Source: Trogon surrucura (taxonomy: Eukaryota; Chordata; Aves; Trogoniformes; Trogonidae). Taken from it: a stretch of DNA of 64,000 nucleotides. The notes below the pieces were generated by a model, which did not search any database, was not told where the DNA came from, and saw only the letters and a list, made by a program, of their open reading frames with translations. This document shows positions 25,550 to 37,560 of this stretch, piece after piece (position 1 is the stretch's first letter; each line of letters begins with the position of its first letter). The stretch is taken from contig CM036619.1 of NCBI GenBank assembly GCA_020746105.1, positions 5,176,561-5,240,560 of the forward strand, written 5' to 3'. The position numbers were made by a program, and so were the translations under genes.

Positions 25550-26550
25550 TAGAATCATAGAATATCTCGAGTTGGAAGGGACCTAGAAGGACCATCAAGT
25601 CCAACTCCCCTCTCCTTGCAGAACTACCTGAAAATAAACTGTATGACCAAGAGCGTGTCACCGGTTAGGGCTGGGCCAACCACTAAATGTGGACAGACAC
25701 TCTCTAGCCCTTTCTTCCCCCTCAAATGGGAAGGAAAAGGAAATGAGGCAGAGAGACTTATGGGTTAGAAAAGAAAAACTAAAATAGCTTTAATGAAACA
25801 ATAATGGAAACAATATGAAACAATAATAGTGAAATGATAAAAATAAAGAACTATATGCAACTGTATATATAAGCTCAATATTGAACCCAGCTGCCCCCTG
25901 ATAGCAATCCTCACTGGTGCTGCAGAGCAGGAGGCACTGAGGAAGCCCCAGGCTCAGCGACGGCGAGGAGCTGGACAAAGGGAGCTGGATTTGCAAACTT
26001 AGGATCTGAATCAAAAGCAGGAGGTCGGACGGAGTCCTCCCTGGGCACTGCCCGTTGCAGAGAGGGGAATAAACTCTCGTGATCACTCAATTTATACTAA
26101 ATATGACTTGGATGGAATGGAGTACTCTTGTTGGTCACTTGTCCTGTCTATTACCGCCAGAGGTGCAACCTTGTGCTCCTTGTGACCCCTCTTACTACCC
26201 GGCACCCCCAGCGTGGCACACAAGAGCCAGCAGTGGCCTTGGTCACTGTAGGAATAAGTATCAGCAAGAGCCTTTCTGCATCCCAGTCCCAGGCAGTGAC
26301 TGTAACATCAGGTATTGTCACTGCCAGTAGCACACACTGTCTGCAAAAACACGCTGCTGACTTCAGAGAGTGCAGCCTTTTAGAAGAGGCTAAACTGGAA
26401 CGTGAAGATCACTAAACAGAACTGGGGTTTTTAGTTAAGCCAGGACAGAGTGTCATCCCAACACTTTGAACTCGACAGTCTTGGGGCCACGGCCGCTGCC
26501 CTGGGGAACCTGTTCCAGTGACCGACCGCTCTCTCAGTGAAGAAGTGAAA
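25550..26550 (-). repeat. CR1 LINE fragment split by a solo LTR
   Basis: The left part is 25550-25655 (TAGAATCATAGAATATCTCG, GACCATCAAGTCCAACTCCC). The right part is 26453-26550 (TCATCCCAACACTTTGAACT, GGGGAACCTGTTCCAGTGAC, CTCTCAGTGAAGAA). Removing 25656-26452 restores a continuous CR1 order equivalent to GAGGGCATCATCCGTACACT at 29420. The CR1 therefore predates the LTR. Confidence 0.9.
25656..26447 (-). mobile_element. Solo ERV LTR (792 bp) inserted in a CR1
   Basis: The termini are TGTCACC... and ...CAGGACA, forming the TGTC/GACA inverted ends typical of LTRs. Flanks are GAGCG (25651-25655) and GAGTG (26448-26452), a 5-bp target duplication with one CpG-type C-to-T change. A 5-bp duplication is typical of ERVL-like integration. 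On the minus strand a TATATATA (25864-25871) precedes an ATTAAA (25789-25794), giving a U3-R-U5 order and the minus orientation. No internal gag/pol/env sequence remains, so it arose by LTR-LTR recombination. It is antisense to TRAPPC9. Confidence 0.9.
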
Positions 26551-27811
26551 ATGTGAAAGGATATAGTAGGTAGGGGAAACTTACTTACAAAGCTTTTAAG
26601 TTTCTCTTATGTCTCATTTTGACTTTTTCCTTTTTAAATGGTACCTGTTCTCAGAAAAAATTTAACTTCTAAGGAAAGGGAGACTTTTAGGAGAGAGAAG
26701 TCTCGATAAATCTGTCTCCGTGTTTGACTGACTTGAGGTCCCGTCATAATTTTGTGGTTATTTTTATCCTGTGGTATTTTAAATGAGGATATTTTCTTTA
26801 TAACATCTTGTGCCTATAGCAATTATCTTGGCACAGTTTTAGTACCAAATATTTGAAATAATATGTAGAAGTAAAAATTCACATTTTTCAGAGTTCATTT
26901 GGGTTTCTCATCTCCTTTGGAAAATTTGATTTCCTTTTAAAAATCCGTGCAGCTTCATTTTTCTCTGATATGAGTTGAATGCAGATAGGTTGCCGTAGGC
27001 AAACAGCTACAAATCAACCCTCAAGCACAGTCCTTAGGAGTAGTTTACACTTTTCCTATATTAAAGCTGAGGCTTATATATTTAAACTGAGTTCTTATGT
27101 GTCTTTACTTCAATGGAAAGAAGTTAACCTCATGTTACCTGGTAAAAATAGATTATAAGTTGCCAAACAGATTGTTTACCATTTGGTGTGATAAAATTAA
27201 AATGTTAGAGATGGACAAGAACAACTTGATTCTTTATAATTTTATTGTTTTTTTAAACCAGGGTATGACACATCATCTAGATCCAAGAATATGTAGTCAG
27301 CTATTTATGCTTCATTGTTGCTTGACTTTGAAATCAATTTTTCACTACTATTTACCTTCTGTTAGGGAGCGTATGATAGAAAATTATTGGTAAACAGTTA
27401 ATGACTTTTAAATATTGCAGTTCCTAACTATTCAGTAGAAACCTCTGTGTAAAAGAACATGAGTGTGTAATACTCAGTGTTTGTAATTTCTCCCAGTAAA
27501 CAGCTAAAAGGAATGAGTTTGTGAGTCAGCAGCTCTTTGTTTAGTACAGATGAAATTGAGTCATCACCTGATTTTAATCATTCATCATTAAAAAAAAGAG
27601 AGAGGGCATAGACGGACTTCTGAATGGCTGAAATGTGTGTATTTCAGTATTTTGGTACTTTGTATTTGATGCAAAATATTTTGATACTCTGAATAACCAA
27701 ATCTGATTTTTAAAAAAAACAAAATCAAGCAAAAACGAAAACATCCCCAGCAAACTAAAGAGAAAAAAAATAATTTAGTTTTGAATGAAGCAAAGCAGCA
27801 TCATTCTGCCT
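26551..27811. other. Intron sequence without recognised genes or repeats
   Basis: AT-rich. The 98-codon ORF at 27097 has no recognisable domain. A run of GAGA/A-rich sequence lies near 27588-27605. Confidence 0.5.
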
Positions 27812-27953
27812 TATCCCTGGATGTGTTCAACACCAGCCTGGATGAGGCTTTGAGTAACCTGGTCTAGTGGGAGGCGTCCGGGCTCCTGGTGTGAAGGTTG
27901 AATCTAGCTGATCTTTAAGGTCCCTTCCAGCTTTAACCGTTCTATGATTCAGG
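27812..27953 (+). repeat. CR1 LINE 3' end
   Basis: TTCAACACCAGCCTGGATGA, GTAACCTGGTCTAGTGGGAG and CGTTCTATGATTC match the CR1 3' end of the same subtype as 36820-37000. It is tail-to-tail with the minus-strand CR1 that starts 138 bp on. Confidence 0.9.
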
Positions 27954-28090
27954 TTGAACAAATAAAGTGAGTACATAGGACAGGATGGAGCAGGTCAGGG
28001 CTCCATTCAGTTCCACGTATGGAATGCTCTTAAAATCCTGTGGGCTTAGGTTGCTTTCAGAGAACTGCTCAAGATAGGCTTTAGTTAGTG

Positions 28091-28346
28091 GTTATAGAAT
28101 CATTAAGGTTGGAAAAGACCTCTAAGATCATCAAGTCCAACCATCAACCTGACACTACTGTGACCACTAAACCATGTCCTGAAGATCAAGTCCAACCATC
28201 AACCCAACACTACCATGACCACTAAACCATGTCCTGAAGTGCCACGTCTATATGTTTTTTCAACACCTTCAGGGATGGTGACTCCACCACTTCCCTGGGC
28301 AGCCTGTTCCAAACATCACCACTCAGAATATCCTTCTTTGAGCTAA
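28091..28346 (-). repeat. CR1 LINE 3' fragment with an internal 55-bp tandem duplication
   Basis: The tail GTTATAGAATCATTAAGGTT and TCTAAGATCATCAAGTCC is followed by two 55-bp units, 28130-28184 and 28185-28239. Each starts ATCAAGTCCAACCATCAACC-like and ends CATGTCCTGAAG. The usual GGTGACTCCACCACTTCCCT block follows. The units differ at a few sites. Confidence 0.9.
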
Positions 28347-29261
28347 ATAATTAATTGTAGGCTGTCGGGTATGTTTTGCATATTTTCAGAATAGCAGTAT
28401 TTTGCTAAGATTTGCAAGAATGAGGTTATAAGGCGTTCCCCTTGTTCATTTTACAGAACTCACTACTTTACTGTAATTACATATATTTTTAATGCTCTTA
28501 AGCTTAAAAAAGATACTCTTTTTCAGGATAAAATAGGAGCATGATGATAATATGTAGCAATAAGCCATTAGAAGTGTGTTCTAAGAATCGTAATTCTGTG
28601 AGAATAGTAGTAGGTAGCTACAGGATATCAGTGCCTTTTCTGATTAGGAGCTCGACAGAATCATTGAGTTACCACTTCCAATAGATGTACGCAAGCAGGG
28701 TTTTGTGGAGAGGAAACTTCAGGGTTTTTGCATGTTCTCAGACCGTGTTTCATAAAAGTTGGCATTTTTTTTTCTCCTTGAATCAGTCATTCGTTTTTTA
28801 AATAAGGTGAGGACAAAATCCACCCATGCACCAGTTGAAAGAATTATTGCTCAGTATACATGTTTCTGTGCAATGGTTTTTCTCGTAAGGTGTTAAGAAT
28901 TACTACTCTTCCCAGTTATCTGATTTTGGTTTTTTTCCCATAGCGCTCTTATTTCTGTAGAGCTTAATGATGGTCAAGTGGAATTCACAGGAGCAGGATG
29001 GTTTTGGCTTAGGATTTAATTGAGTATGAGTAACAGTTGCGAATTTCATGATTATTTGTCTGTTTTAAACCTCTGAAGTTATGAGTCACTGTTTGGGAGT
29101 TTCCTGCTGCATATTTATGAAGTTCTCCAGTGAGCTGACTCAGTGTGTTTTTTAAATAAGCATTTGTAGTCCTTTTAAATGTGTGCTAACCACTTAGACT
29201 GAAAATCAAGTTAGTGTCCCTAATAAATACAAAACAGTGATTTAAAGATCAAGCACCAGTT
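28347..29261. other. Intron sequence, nothing recognised
   Basis: No gene, tail motif or RNA structure was seen by eye. Confidence 0.5.
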
Positions 29262-29327
29262 CTTTCTATCTATCTTTCTATCCATCTTTCTGTCTATTTA
29301 TCTAATTATCTAATCTATCTATCTGTC
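29262..29327. repeat. (TCTA)n microsatellite next to a CR1 tail
   Basis: An imperfect TCTA/TCTT tetranucleotide array runs for about 65 bp, ending in TATCTATCTGTCAT. It directly abuts the 3' end of a minus-strand CR1, a position where CR1 tails can seed simple repeats. Confidence 0.85.
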
Positions 29328-29330
29328 ATA

Positions 29331-29448
29331 TTTCATAGACTATCTCAATTTGGAAGGGACCCGTAAGGATCATCAAGTCCAACTCCTTGCTCTTCTCAGG
29401 ACTACCTAAACCATATGACTGAGGGCATCATCCGTACACTCCTTGAAT
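29331..29448 (-). repeat. CR1 LINE 3' fragment
   Basis: TTCATAGACTATCTCAATTT, AAGGATCATCAAGTCCAACT and ATGACTGAGGGCATCATCC mark the same CR1 subtype as the one split by the LTR at 25656. About 120 bp. Confidence 0.85.
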
Positions 29449-29687
29449 ATGTACATATTTGTATGTACAATGTATATATACTTATTTTGCAAAAATTTTT
29501 AAACTTAAGATTTTTTTTTTAGATCAGTTCACCACCAAGGATCACTGGAGTGGTCACATGAGAAAGAGGTTTTTGCTCAAATTTTATTCATGCATAAGCA
29601 GTTGTTGGAAGATGGAGGAATATATTTAATGTTCTTGAGTGGCTTGGAGGAAAAAAAAGGAAGGAATCAGAGACAGACTATCTCCTG

Positions 29688-29752
29688 TTCACAGGAGTTG
29701 AACTAGATGATCTTTGAGGTCCCTTGCAACCTCTAACATTCTGTGATTCTGT
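29688..29752 (+). repeat. CR1 LINE terminal fragment
   Basis: TTGAACTAGATGATCTTTGA, GCAACCTCTAACATTCTGTG and ATTCTGTT are the last 65 bp of a CR1. Confidence 0.85.
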
Positions 29753-31707
29753 TAGAAAGCAGAATTCTTTCTCTTGAAGAAAGAGTTCTCCTGATTTATT
29801 AGCATGTGGTGGTTTTAGATGGTTTTACAACTTGGATTCTGGAATTAGATTTTTCCTATTCCCTTCAGGAAAAGATCTCCAAATCCACTGATTAATACTC
29901 GTCAATGGTTAGTTACTATGGTAATGATCTCCAGTTGACTTTTGAGAATGTATTTTTTTTGAGGAAGAAAACCCAGAAGTAACAACGTACATTAAGCCTT
30001 TTTTTAATGCTACTTTTATGGGATGTTCTGTTCCTTTTAGAACAGAATTGATCGATGTGAAGAATACAGATGTGTGAGCAGTGGCAGCTCAAAAACATCG
30101 ATGGGCCAAATGTTGTCCGAATTGCGAGATCATGCTCAGAAATCAGTGATAAACCCGTACTGCAGAGCAGTCTGACGTACGCTGTTCAAATTCTCACTGA
30201 CAAGCCCTTTATAAATCTGTATTTCTGAGAAAACATTTTGTGATGCCTTTCATCTGCCTGATGAAATCTCTGGTGCAGGTGGGACTTGGAGCAGGCAACG
30301 GTACTGGAGCTCAGTGGCACGGACCATGTTTACCTGGTTGAATTATGGCAAAATGGGATCGGTGAAGAGAGCAGAAATGAATTTTAGTGTCGCCTCTACT
30401 TCTGGTTCACATCTGCAATTATCATTTTGTGTTTACTGAAGAACTAAGTCCAAATTTCACTGTATTACGGAAAAAGGCATTTGAGGAAATCACATACACT
30501 GAGTTTATCAAGAGAGTTTATAATGTCGGTGAATGCTTGGTTGCTTGGCATATTAGCTTTTGGATTGCATGCCCAGTGAAAGAAACAAGATACATTAGAA
30601 TGGAAAACATTGCAGTTCTGCAACTCTAGGACCTGATTTCTAGTGAAAATATAGGACAAATTTAGTTTCTGAAGTGTTTATTCCTGAAAACTAATTCCAG
30701 TATTTTTTTTCTTATTCTGGTAGTTTTTATCATCGTATTAAGGAGTAGGAGTTTACAATATTCATTCCATATAAAACTCATTAAATCAGTGACAAATTTA
30801 GCTCAGTAACTTTACTGATTTTGAAAATGGTTGTGCTGCTAGAGCATCTATTTCCAACCAAAGTAGCAGCTGAAAAATCTGAAGTACTCAGTCTTCTATA
30901 TTTATATGTTAATGCCAAAGCTGAATAAACTGATCTATTAAGTTCAAGCATTCCTGTTTTAAAACCTCTTTCTTTGCTTGTTCCTACTTTTGAACAATCA
31001 CTTAATTTTGTGCTTATCCCTCATGATCACAGGAATTCCTGAAAGAAATGAGAATTGTCTAACAGAAGAATGTAAAAACCCGATCACTTGTTTCAAGGAA
31101 CTTCAATGTTATAGTTCTGGTTTTTTCATATTTACTGGATGCATTATTTATTTTAAAGGTACTTCAGCTGTTGCAGAGGAGGATTTGTTTTGTCTTTTGA
31201 GGTTCCGGGTATAATTTTTGTTTAGAGCTCAATACAGCAATATTAGGAATAACAAACATAAGAACAGTGAATGGAGCTGGGATCTTCCGGAGGCCATACT
31301 GAACAGCGGTTACATTTGAGATCTTCAGGAAACCGTTTGGACTTTCTGCGTGCTCTTAATAAGGGATAGATTAGTGTGTTGTAAAATAGAAACTAATTTT
31401 TGCTTGCTGGGTAACAACGATGGTGTTGGACCTGTGTCAGACCATTTGCCCATATGGGAATGCATGTGACTGTTCCTTCTTTGGGATATAGTCTTCATAT
31501 TATCTAATGGTTTAAAAGTTGTAAAGTTTGAAAAGTTAGGGTTTTTAATGCCATTGAGGAAGCAGAGTAACTAATACAATTACTTTCCTCTTATTACTGG
31601 TGAACATGATAAAAGCAGAAATGTAACATCCGAGTTAATAAGGTGCATATGTTGAAATGCTGTGGAAATGTTTTTTTTTTCATGAAGGGCAATCATGGTA
31701 AGCAAAT
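29753..31707. other. Intron sequence without recognised genes or repeats
   Basis: The ORFs at 30387-30629 and 30978-31214 lack recognisable domains and good splice flanks. AT-rich throughout. Confidence 0.5.
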
Positions 31708-32176
31708 CTGCAGAAGAGGGCGACAAAATTGGTGAAGGGCCTGGAGAATAGACCTTATGAGGAGCGACAAGGGAGCTGGGACTGTTCAGTTTGACAAAGA
31801 GGAGGCTGAGGGGGGACCTCATCATGCTCTACAGTGACTTGAAAGGACATTGTAGAGTGGTTGGTGCTGGTCTCTTCTCACAGGTCATTAGGGACAGAAC
31901 CAGGGGGAATGGGTTCAAGTTGCAACAGGGCAAGTTTAGACTGGACATTAGGAAGAAATTCTTCCTGGAAAGAGTGGTCAGACACTGGAACAGACTGCCT
32001 GGGGAGGTGGCTGAGTCACCATCCCTGGATGTGTTTAAGTGTCACTTAGATGTGATGTTGGGTGATATGGTTTAGGGGTGAACTTGTAGTGTAGGGTTAA
32101 TGGCTGTAGTGTAGGGTTAATGGTTGGACTTGATGCTCCCAAGGGTCTTTTCCAACCTGAACTGTTCTATGATTCA
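31708..32176 (+). repeat. CR1 LINE 3' fragment, about 470 bp
   Basis: AGAAGAGGGCGACAAAATTG and AAGGGCCTGGAGAATAGACC start the fragment. The frame from 31791 reads [20 protein letters not shown], later [20 protein letters not shown], the CR1 ORF2 C-terminus. It ends CCAACCTGAACTGTTCTATG. A 20-bp unit TGTAGTGTAGGGTTAATGGY is duplicated in tandem at 32085-32124. Confidence 0.93.
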
Positions 32177-33499
32177 ATGGCCCTGAAAGGTGGCCTCCAG
32201 CCCAATTCAAAGGGGTCTGTATCGCGCCTGTGCCCGTTCAGCATGCTCACAAGGGCTCTGAATGTTAGGATCGTGTAAAAATTTGTCAAGGGTAGCATAC
32301 TTGAAAACCAGCTTTTAAGGATTGCAGTTTTATGCTGTGGTAGAGGTGCGTTGTTAAAGTTTAAGATGAAGATCGGCAGTGATGCGTATGTGCATTGTAA
32401 AGTAAGGCACATGAAGGAAATGCAGTCTTAATTCCACATACAGCGGTGGGTTCTGAATTAACCATCGCCGCTCAGCAGAGATCTGGGAGTATGAGACGTT
32501 CTGTGAAGATGCTGGTTTACTTTGGAGTAGCAATGCAATAGGCAAATAGGTTATTAGGAATTACAGAAAGCAAGACAAGAAGTTTCTTCTGTGTTTACCC
32601 CACTTTGTGTGCAGTTTCATTGTATTTTCTCATAAAGGAGGTGATAGAAGGGAACAGAGAAGAAGTAGGCCAGTGTTAAGGAAGTGTGAAACTGTGTTAG
32701 AGGTGTTTGGCATGGAAAAACAATATTGAGTAATCTCATTGTGCTACCAAGACTCCGAGTTGTTGCATATGAGCCTATTCAGGCTTGGTGTCGTTGCTTT
32801 GATTCCCTTCCTGCGTGGGAGAGGAAAATTCACACTCGCAAACTTTAACGGTGTCATACAGCTTCCTAAAGTTCTGATTTGCTGAAGTCCGGATATATAC
32901 TGAAAGATCATACTTGATTGGTGAGTCTGCAGCAGCAGGATGTGGTGGACAGCGATGAAAAAAAAAGCATTGTGCTTGCTCCCTGGAAAAGAAGAGATGA
33001 CCTGCTTGTGGCTGAGTAGCAACACTGATCATATGTGTCATTCTTAACTGGGGAGTCGCTTGTGCAGAACTTAATTTTTTTTTTTTTTTTGGTTTTTGGT
33101 CCTTTTCTTCCTTCTACTGTTTCTGGGTTTGTGACGTTTTTTGTACTGTCTTGTTATTTCATTTATCATTTCATGACACATTCGGTGTTTATGCTGGACA
33201 CGTTCTTTGCGCCATCAGGCGCAAGAGTTGGTTTTATCCACCTCTCTCAGGCATGTTCTTTTAGAGAGAAGATACCTTCTGGCATCTTGCACCTTTACTC
33301 ATGGGGGCTCTGTCTGCAGGGTGGAATGCACAAGATTCTGTGAGGAAATACATTCAGTAATTCTTCTTTACAGCAACCGCGTTACACAACCGTTGCTGGG
33401 AGAACCACATGGAGTCGTTCTCCACGCGGAGAAATTTTGCCTTTTTGAAGAGCGTGTGGTTTGTTCATCAACATCTATCCCTTCATTTACTCTCCTTTT
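32177..33499. other. Intron sequence, nothing recognised
   Basis: A T run lies at about 33075-33090. The overlapping 90-100-codon ORFs on both strands have no known domain. Confidence 0.5.
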
Positions 33500-33594
33500 C
33501 ACAGAATCGTAGAATGGCCTAGGCTGGAAGGGACCTAAGAGATCATCTAATCCAACCTCCCTGTCATGGGCAGGGACACCTCTCAACTAGATCA
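33500..33594 (-). repeat. CR1 LINE tail fragment
   Basis: CACAGAATCGTAGAATGGCC, AGATCATCTAATCCAACCTC and GTCATGGGCAGGGACACC match the CR1 tail in reverse. About 95 bp. Confidence 0.85.
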
Positions 33595-33969
33595 CGCAAC
33601 ACATGAGGACCGAGCGGGACCTTCCTACTTCAGAACCAGAGCAGGATTTCAGAATCAGAGAAGTTATTGAGAAAGTTGTGTGATGACTTACTCCTCCATC
33701 CCTTCAAATCCTCCAAGAGCAGCAAGCAGGGCTGCCTAATTTCCTAGCCCACGGTTTTCTAAGAGGTTCTGCAGTTCGGTGTCTACCGAAAACTCTGGAT
33801 GGGAATGCTCCCCATAAAAGCTACTTGTGTTTAAATTATTTTTCATCTCTCATCTGAATCTCAGCCAAGAATGAGCTCTTGTGGTCGCTGCGGTCAGCAG
33901 CGCTTGTGTCTGAGCTGACGGAGGTAAAAACCTTGGAGGCAGCTGAGAACATGCATCAGCCACTTCGGC

Positions 33970-35300
33970 TCTTTGGCTGCAGTAGTGCTGCCCTGGAGGC
34001 CCTGATACAATTTGCCTTTAATTAAAGAAAGTAGAGCTCTGTGATTAATATTACAAGAATAATTATGTATTATATTTCCTTAATGTTTCCAGAGGGGAAT
34101 TAAAGTCTAGGAGGGAATACTGTCTAGAGGAATAATGCTATATACCCCTCTTTCTCCTGGCTTTTGGACCTGACGGCGTGTTTTCTAGCTAAAAAACACG
34201 CACAAAACACGTTGCGAATGCGTGCCCGCAATAGCCAATTAGAAAGGGCACGGCTTAATGCGAGATGAAAGCTCCTCAGTAAAAGATTGCTGTGTATTGT
34301 ATTTTATCTGTCGATCCGTGTATCTGCTTGTTAGAATGACCTTTGATTCACCCTGTCTGTTAATGCGGGATGTCTGCGGCCGTGCCTGCCTTTAAACTTC
34401 GTATTATTCCGCTCACATCTCCATTCTCATTATAAACATGGCTATTTTTAGCTAGCACAGATTCAGAATGCGCCTTGTAAGCTTAAGGGGGATTTATTGA
34501 GCTCTTGTGTGTATTCACTAGAGGTTCCTTATTGAGGCTTACTGATTTAGGATTGGGGAGGGGTAAAATGTACTATTTAATTCCCGACATACGCCTGCAG
34601 GAGCTATATTTAGCTTCAGCTACTTGTCATTGCCTTTGTGCTATTTTTACAAAGGGATGCAGCAGTTTCATTGTTCAGGGGCTTAACTAGACATAGATGT
34701 AGATGGATGAGCTCGATAAACATCGGTGTGCTGCAAAAATTGCCGCTGCAAGCCGGTGTGTATGCAGTAGGTGTAGCTGAGTAGATCTGCACTAGAGCAT
34801 GAACACAACGGGCACCTTGTTCGATAGACAGGTTGTGTAAATCCACCTGATTAACACCCCTGCTAAAAATTATATTTAATTTTGCCTTAGATGGAATCAG
34901 TAGCTTAATAGGAATAACTGTGTGGGCTTTATTTATATTTGTACCTGGAAAGGTCTTGCTTACTGCAGCGGCACAATTTATTTCATTGCTTAATCGGTTA
35001 TTAAGAATTTTATTTTAGCTTTTGTGGTTGCCCTGTCTATTTTTAATAGTAGACAGAGAGAAAAATTAGTGTGGAGAATGCTTGCTGCAGTTCAGTCTTA
35101 GAGGATGATTACACATGCAGTACAAAATGATTACATATGCATGGCCTTTTTATAATGCGTGTATCAGGGCTCTGGCTATCGCTTGCCGTTCTGTTTGGTG
35201 TTTTAAGGAACAGTATCTACTGTGAGAGTCTCCTTTTCCTATTTGGGAAAAATTGGGAATTCTACCTTGAAAAATTCTAATAGATTTAGATTCGCTTCGT
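33970..35300. other. Repeat-free block, candidate conserved non-coding region
   Basis: No CR1 or LTR signature occurs across about 1.3 kb. The block holds a 12-bp palindrome CTTTAATTAAAG (34016-34027), several TAAT-core homeodomain-like sites (for example AATCGGTTATTAAG near 34993) and a small CpG cluster with an inverted CCAAT-type site at 34190-34265. This composition is reminiscent of developmental enhancers, but conservation cannot be judged from one sequence. Confidence 0.25.
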
Positions 35301-36819
35301 GATTTTCATTCAGAGAAACTTACTAGTACTTTCTGTCCGTCCTTGGCTGTTTCATTTCTCCTTAAAACCACAGATTTTGTTTTTTAAACTTAAAAAAAGA
35401 AAACAGAATGTTGTTGTGTCATTTGTAATAATATAGAAAACCTAAAGTATATTTTCTGTATCAGAAAATCAGACAAGTTAGCCACAAGTGGAAAGACTAA
35501 TATTCTTCAATGATAGCAGTGAATAATTCTCAGCACAGTTGCATGATATCACTGTACACTAATTCCATCAATTATTTTAATATAAAAGTACAATTTATGG
35601 TTTAATTTACTTTTTATGAACTATGATGCAGTGTTTTCTAGAGGTAAGAAATTTCATATATGATTGTTCATGCATTCCATGGCTGATCTTCATTTCTTAT
35701 TGGTCCTTTCTTTGGCAGCCTAGAATTTTTGCCAGATATTAAGACATCAGGGAGATCTAATTTATTTTTGGTTTTGGAGTAATACTCGGCTTGAAATAAA
35801 CCTTGTGAGGTACAGACTTGGTGCTCTCCTTATCGCAAATGACCTACTCTGCTTCTCCTCCCAAATGTCCTTTCCACGCCAGTATTTCAAGTAAAGGAAA
35901 GTCTGAGTGTCGGAGCGAATGATGTAAATTCCTGCATGGAAGAAGCTTTGAAGATCTCAACATCCAGGTCCCCGTGGTCTGAGTTCTGCCGTAAGAGACC
36001 AGTCCAAAGAATCAACGTTCAGAATTACATCTCAGAAACCATAAACTATGTCGTGAGAGCATTCAGGTTTCAGCAATGCTGTACTTCGCTTAGCTCTCGT
36101 CAACAGGGAGTGATAGAACCATGACGTGACTGACAATCCATTGGAGGTTTTTCTTCTATTACGTTGGAGTTTTTGTCTGTTCAAGGAGAATTACAGAATC
36201 TCTAGCTAGTCAGCAGATTCCGTGTTTTTTTCTCTTTAGTGTTGTGGGGGTGTGTGTTTTTTCCTTTTGTCCTCCAGAGAACAAGTGGGCAGGAGGATCC
36301 TCAGCTTAGCTACATAAGGGCACCTGTTGCTTCTCCCAACATTGCTGTTAAGCCACATTTTTTTTTATACAGACTTTATCCTTTAAGCCTTATTTTTATA
36401 GACGCTTTATCCTTAGTCAGGTTACCCTGTGGAATCAAGGACTGTAGACTCACTGACGGGAGAAAGAAGCAAAAATCTCAAGTACTTGTCTTTGGTTAGA
36501 GTATTGTAAATTAAAAAATCAAGAAAGTGCCAATCTGAATTAATTTTGATAGCCAGATGAATACATAGGCAGAGATGTGCACATTTCTAAGTGCTAGGAC
36601 TGATTTTTTTTCACTCATGAAAGCAAAGACACAGTCTTTGCATTAACAGATGATTTCAATAACTGGTAGTTTGACGTATTTGAGTCTCATTTTCCTTCAT
36701 TTTGGCCACGTAGACATGTCCATTTCCCTTCCAGTGCTCGCATTCTGGTCTTGCCCTGGACAAAGATTCAACTGCAGTTCAGCGTGTTGCATTTCTGTAT
36801 GAACCGTGTTCATAGTGAG

Positions 36820-37000
36820 ATGCTAGAATAGGTTGCTCAGGGAAATTGTGGATGCCCCCTCCCTGAAAGTGTTCAAGGCCAGGTTGGACGGGGCTTTGAG
36901 CAACCTGGTCTAGTGGGAGATGACCCTGCCTTTGCAGCAGGGTTGGAACTAGATGGTCTTGAAGGTTCCTTCCAACTCAAAAACCATTCTATGATTCTGT
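36820..37000 (+). repeat. CR1 LINE 3' end
   Basis: GGTTGCTCAGGGAAATTGTG, AAGTGTTCAAGGCCAGGTTG, CAACCTGGTCTAGTGGGAG and ACCATTCTATGATTCTGTG. About 180 bp, same subtype as 27812-27953. Confidence 0.92.
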
Positions 37001-37264
37001 GTTGCTGGAGCAGCGTATCCCACGTGCTTGGACTCAAAAGCTCACAGTCTCCACAAGAGAACATTTTTGGATTTGGTACTGTAATGCTTATGCCAGGTAA
37101 TTTTGATAGTAAAGATTGGAAATTGTAGTTTGGAGCCACATCTAGAAAGAAGGATTAAAAATGTAGTCTGACTAGGGCAAAAAAAAATTCCTATTCCACT
37201 CTGTGAGACCCATCCTGTGAGGGTGGGGATAAACCACGTATCTTCTCAGCAAGGATCAAGGTGA

Positions 37265-37560
37265 GTGAGTAGGACAGGCCTGGGGCAGCAAGGAGCAGAA
37301 AAGAACTTGGATGCACCATTGGAGCATCACGGAGGCCTTGCGGGGCCGTGGGAGTTCAGCATCCTTGAGGAGAGCTCAGCCTCGTGTCCCACGAGCAGCG
37401 AGGACGATGTTGAAGGGCAGGGCTCGGAGATGCCACCAGCTCTGCATCGCTGCACCCGCGGAGCTGGGGCTGTGGGACGCTGTCAGCAACGTTGGCTGGC
37501 CATCGCTTTGCCGTTGGTGCTGGCATATTTATTGCTGGGGTTGTTGAGGAGCGTGGTTAA
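37265..37560. other. CpG-richer patch inside the intron
   Basis: This patch of about 300 bp is GC-richer than its surroundings and has roughly a dozen CpGs. An open frame of 160 codons (37265-37747) crosses it, but it starts at GTG; its first ATG is further in. It includes a hydrophobic stretch WLAIALPLVLAYLLLGLL at about residues 77-94. I recognise no family. It may be a decayed retrocopy, a CpG islet or chance. Confidence 0.3.
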
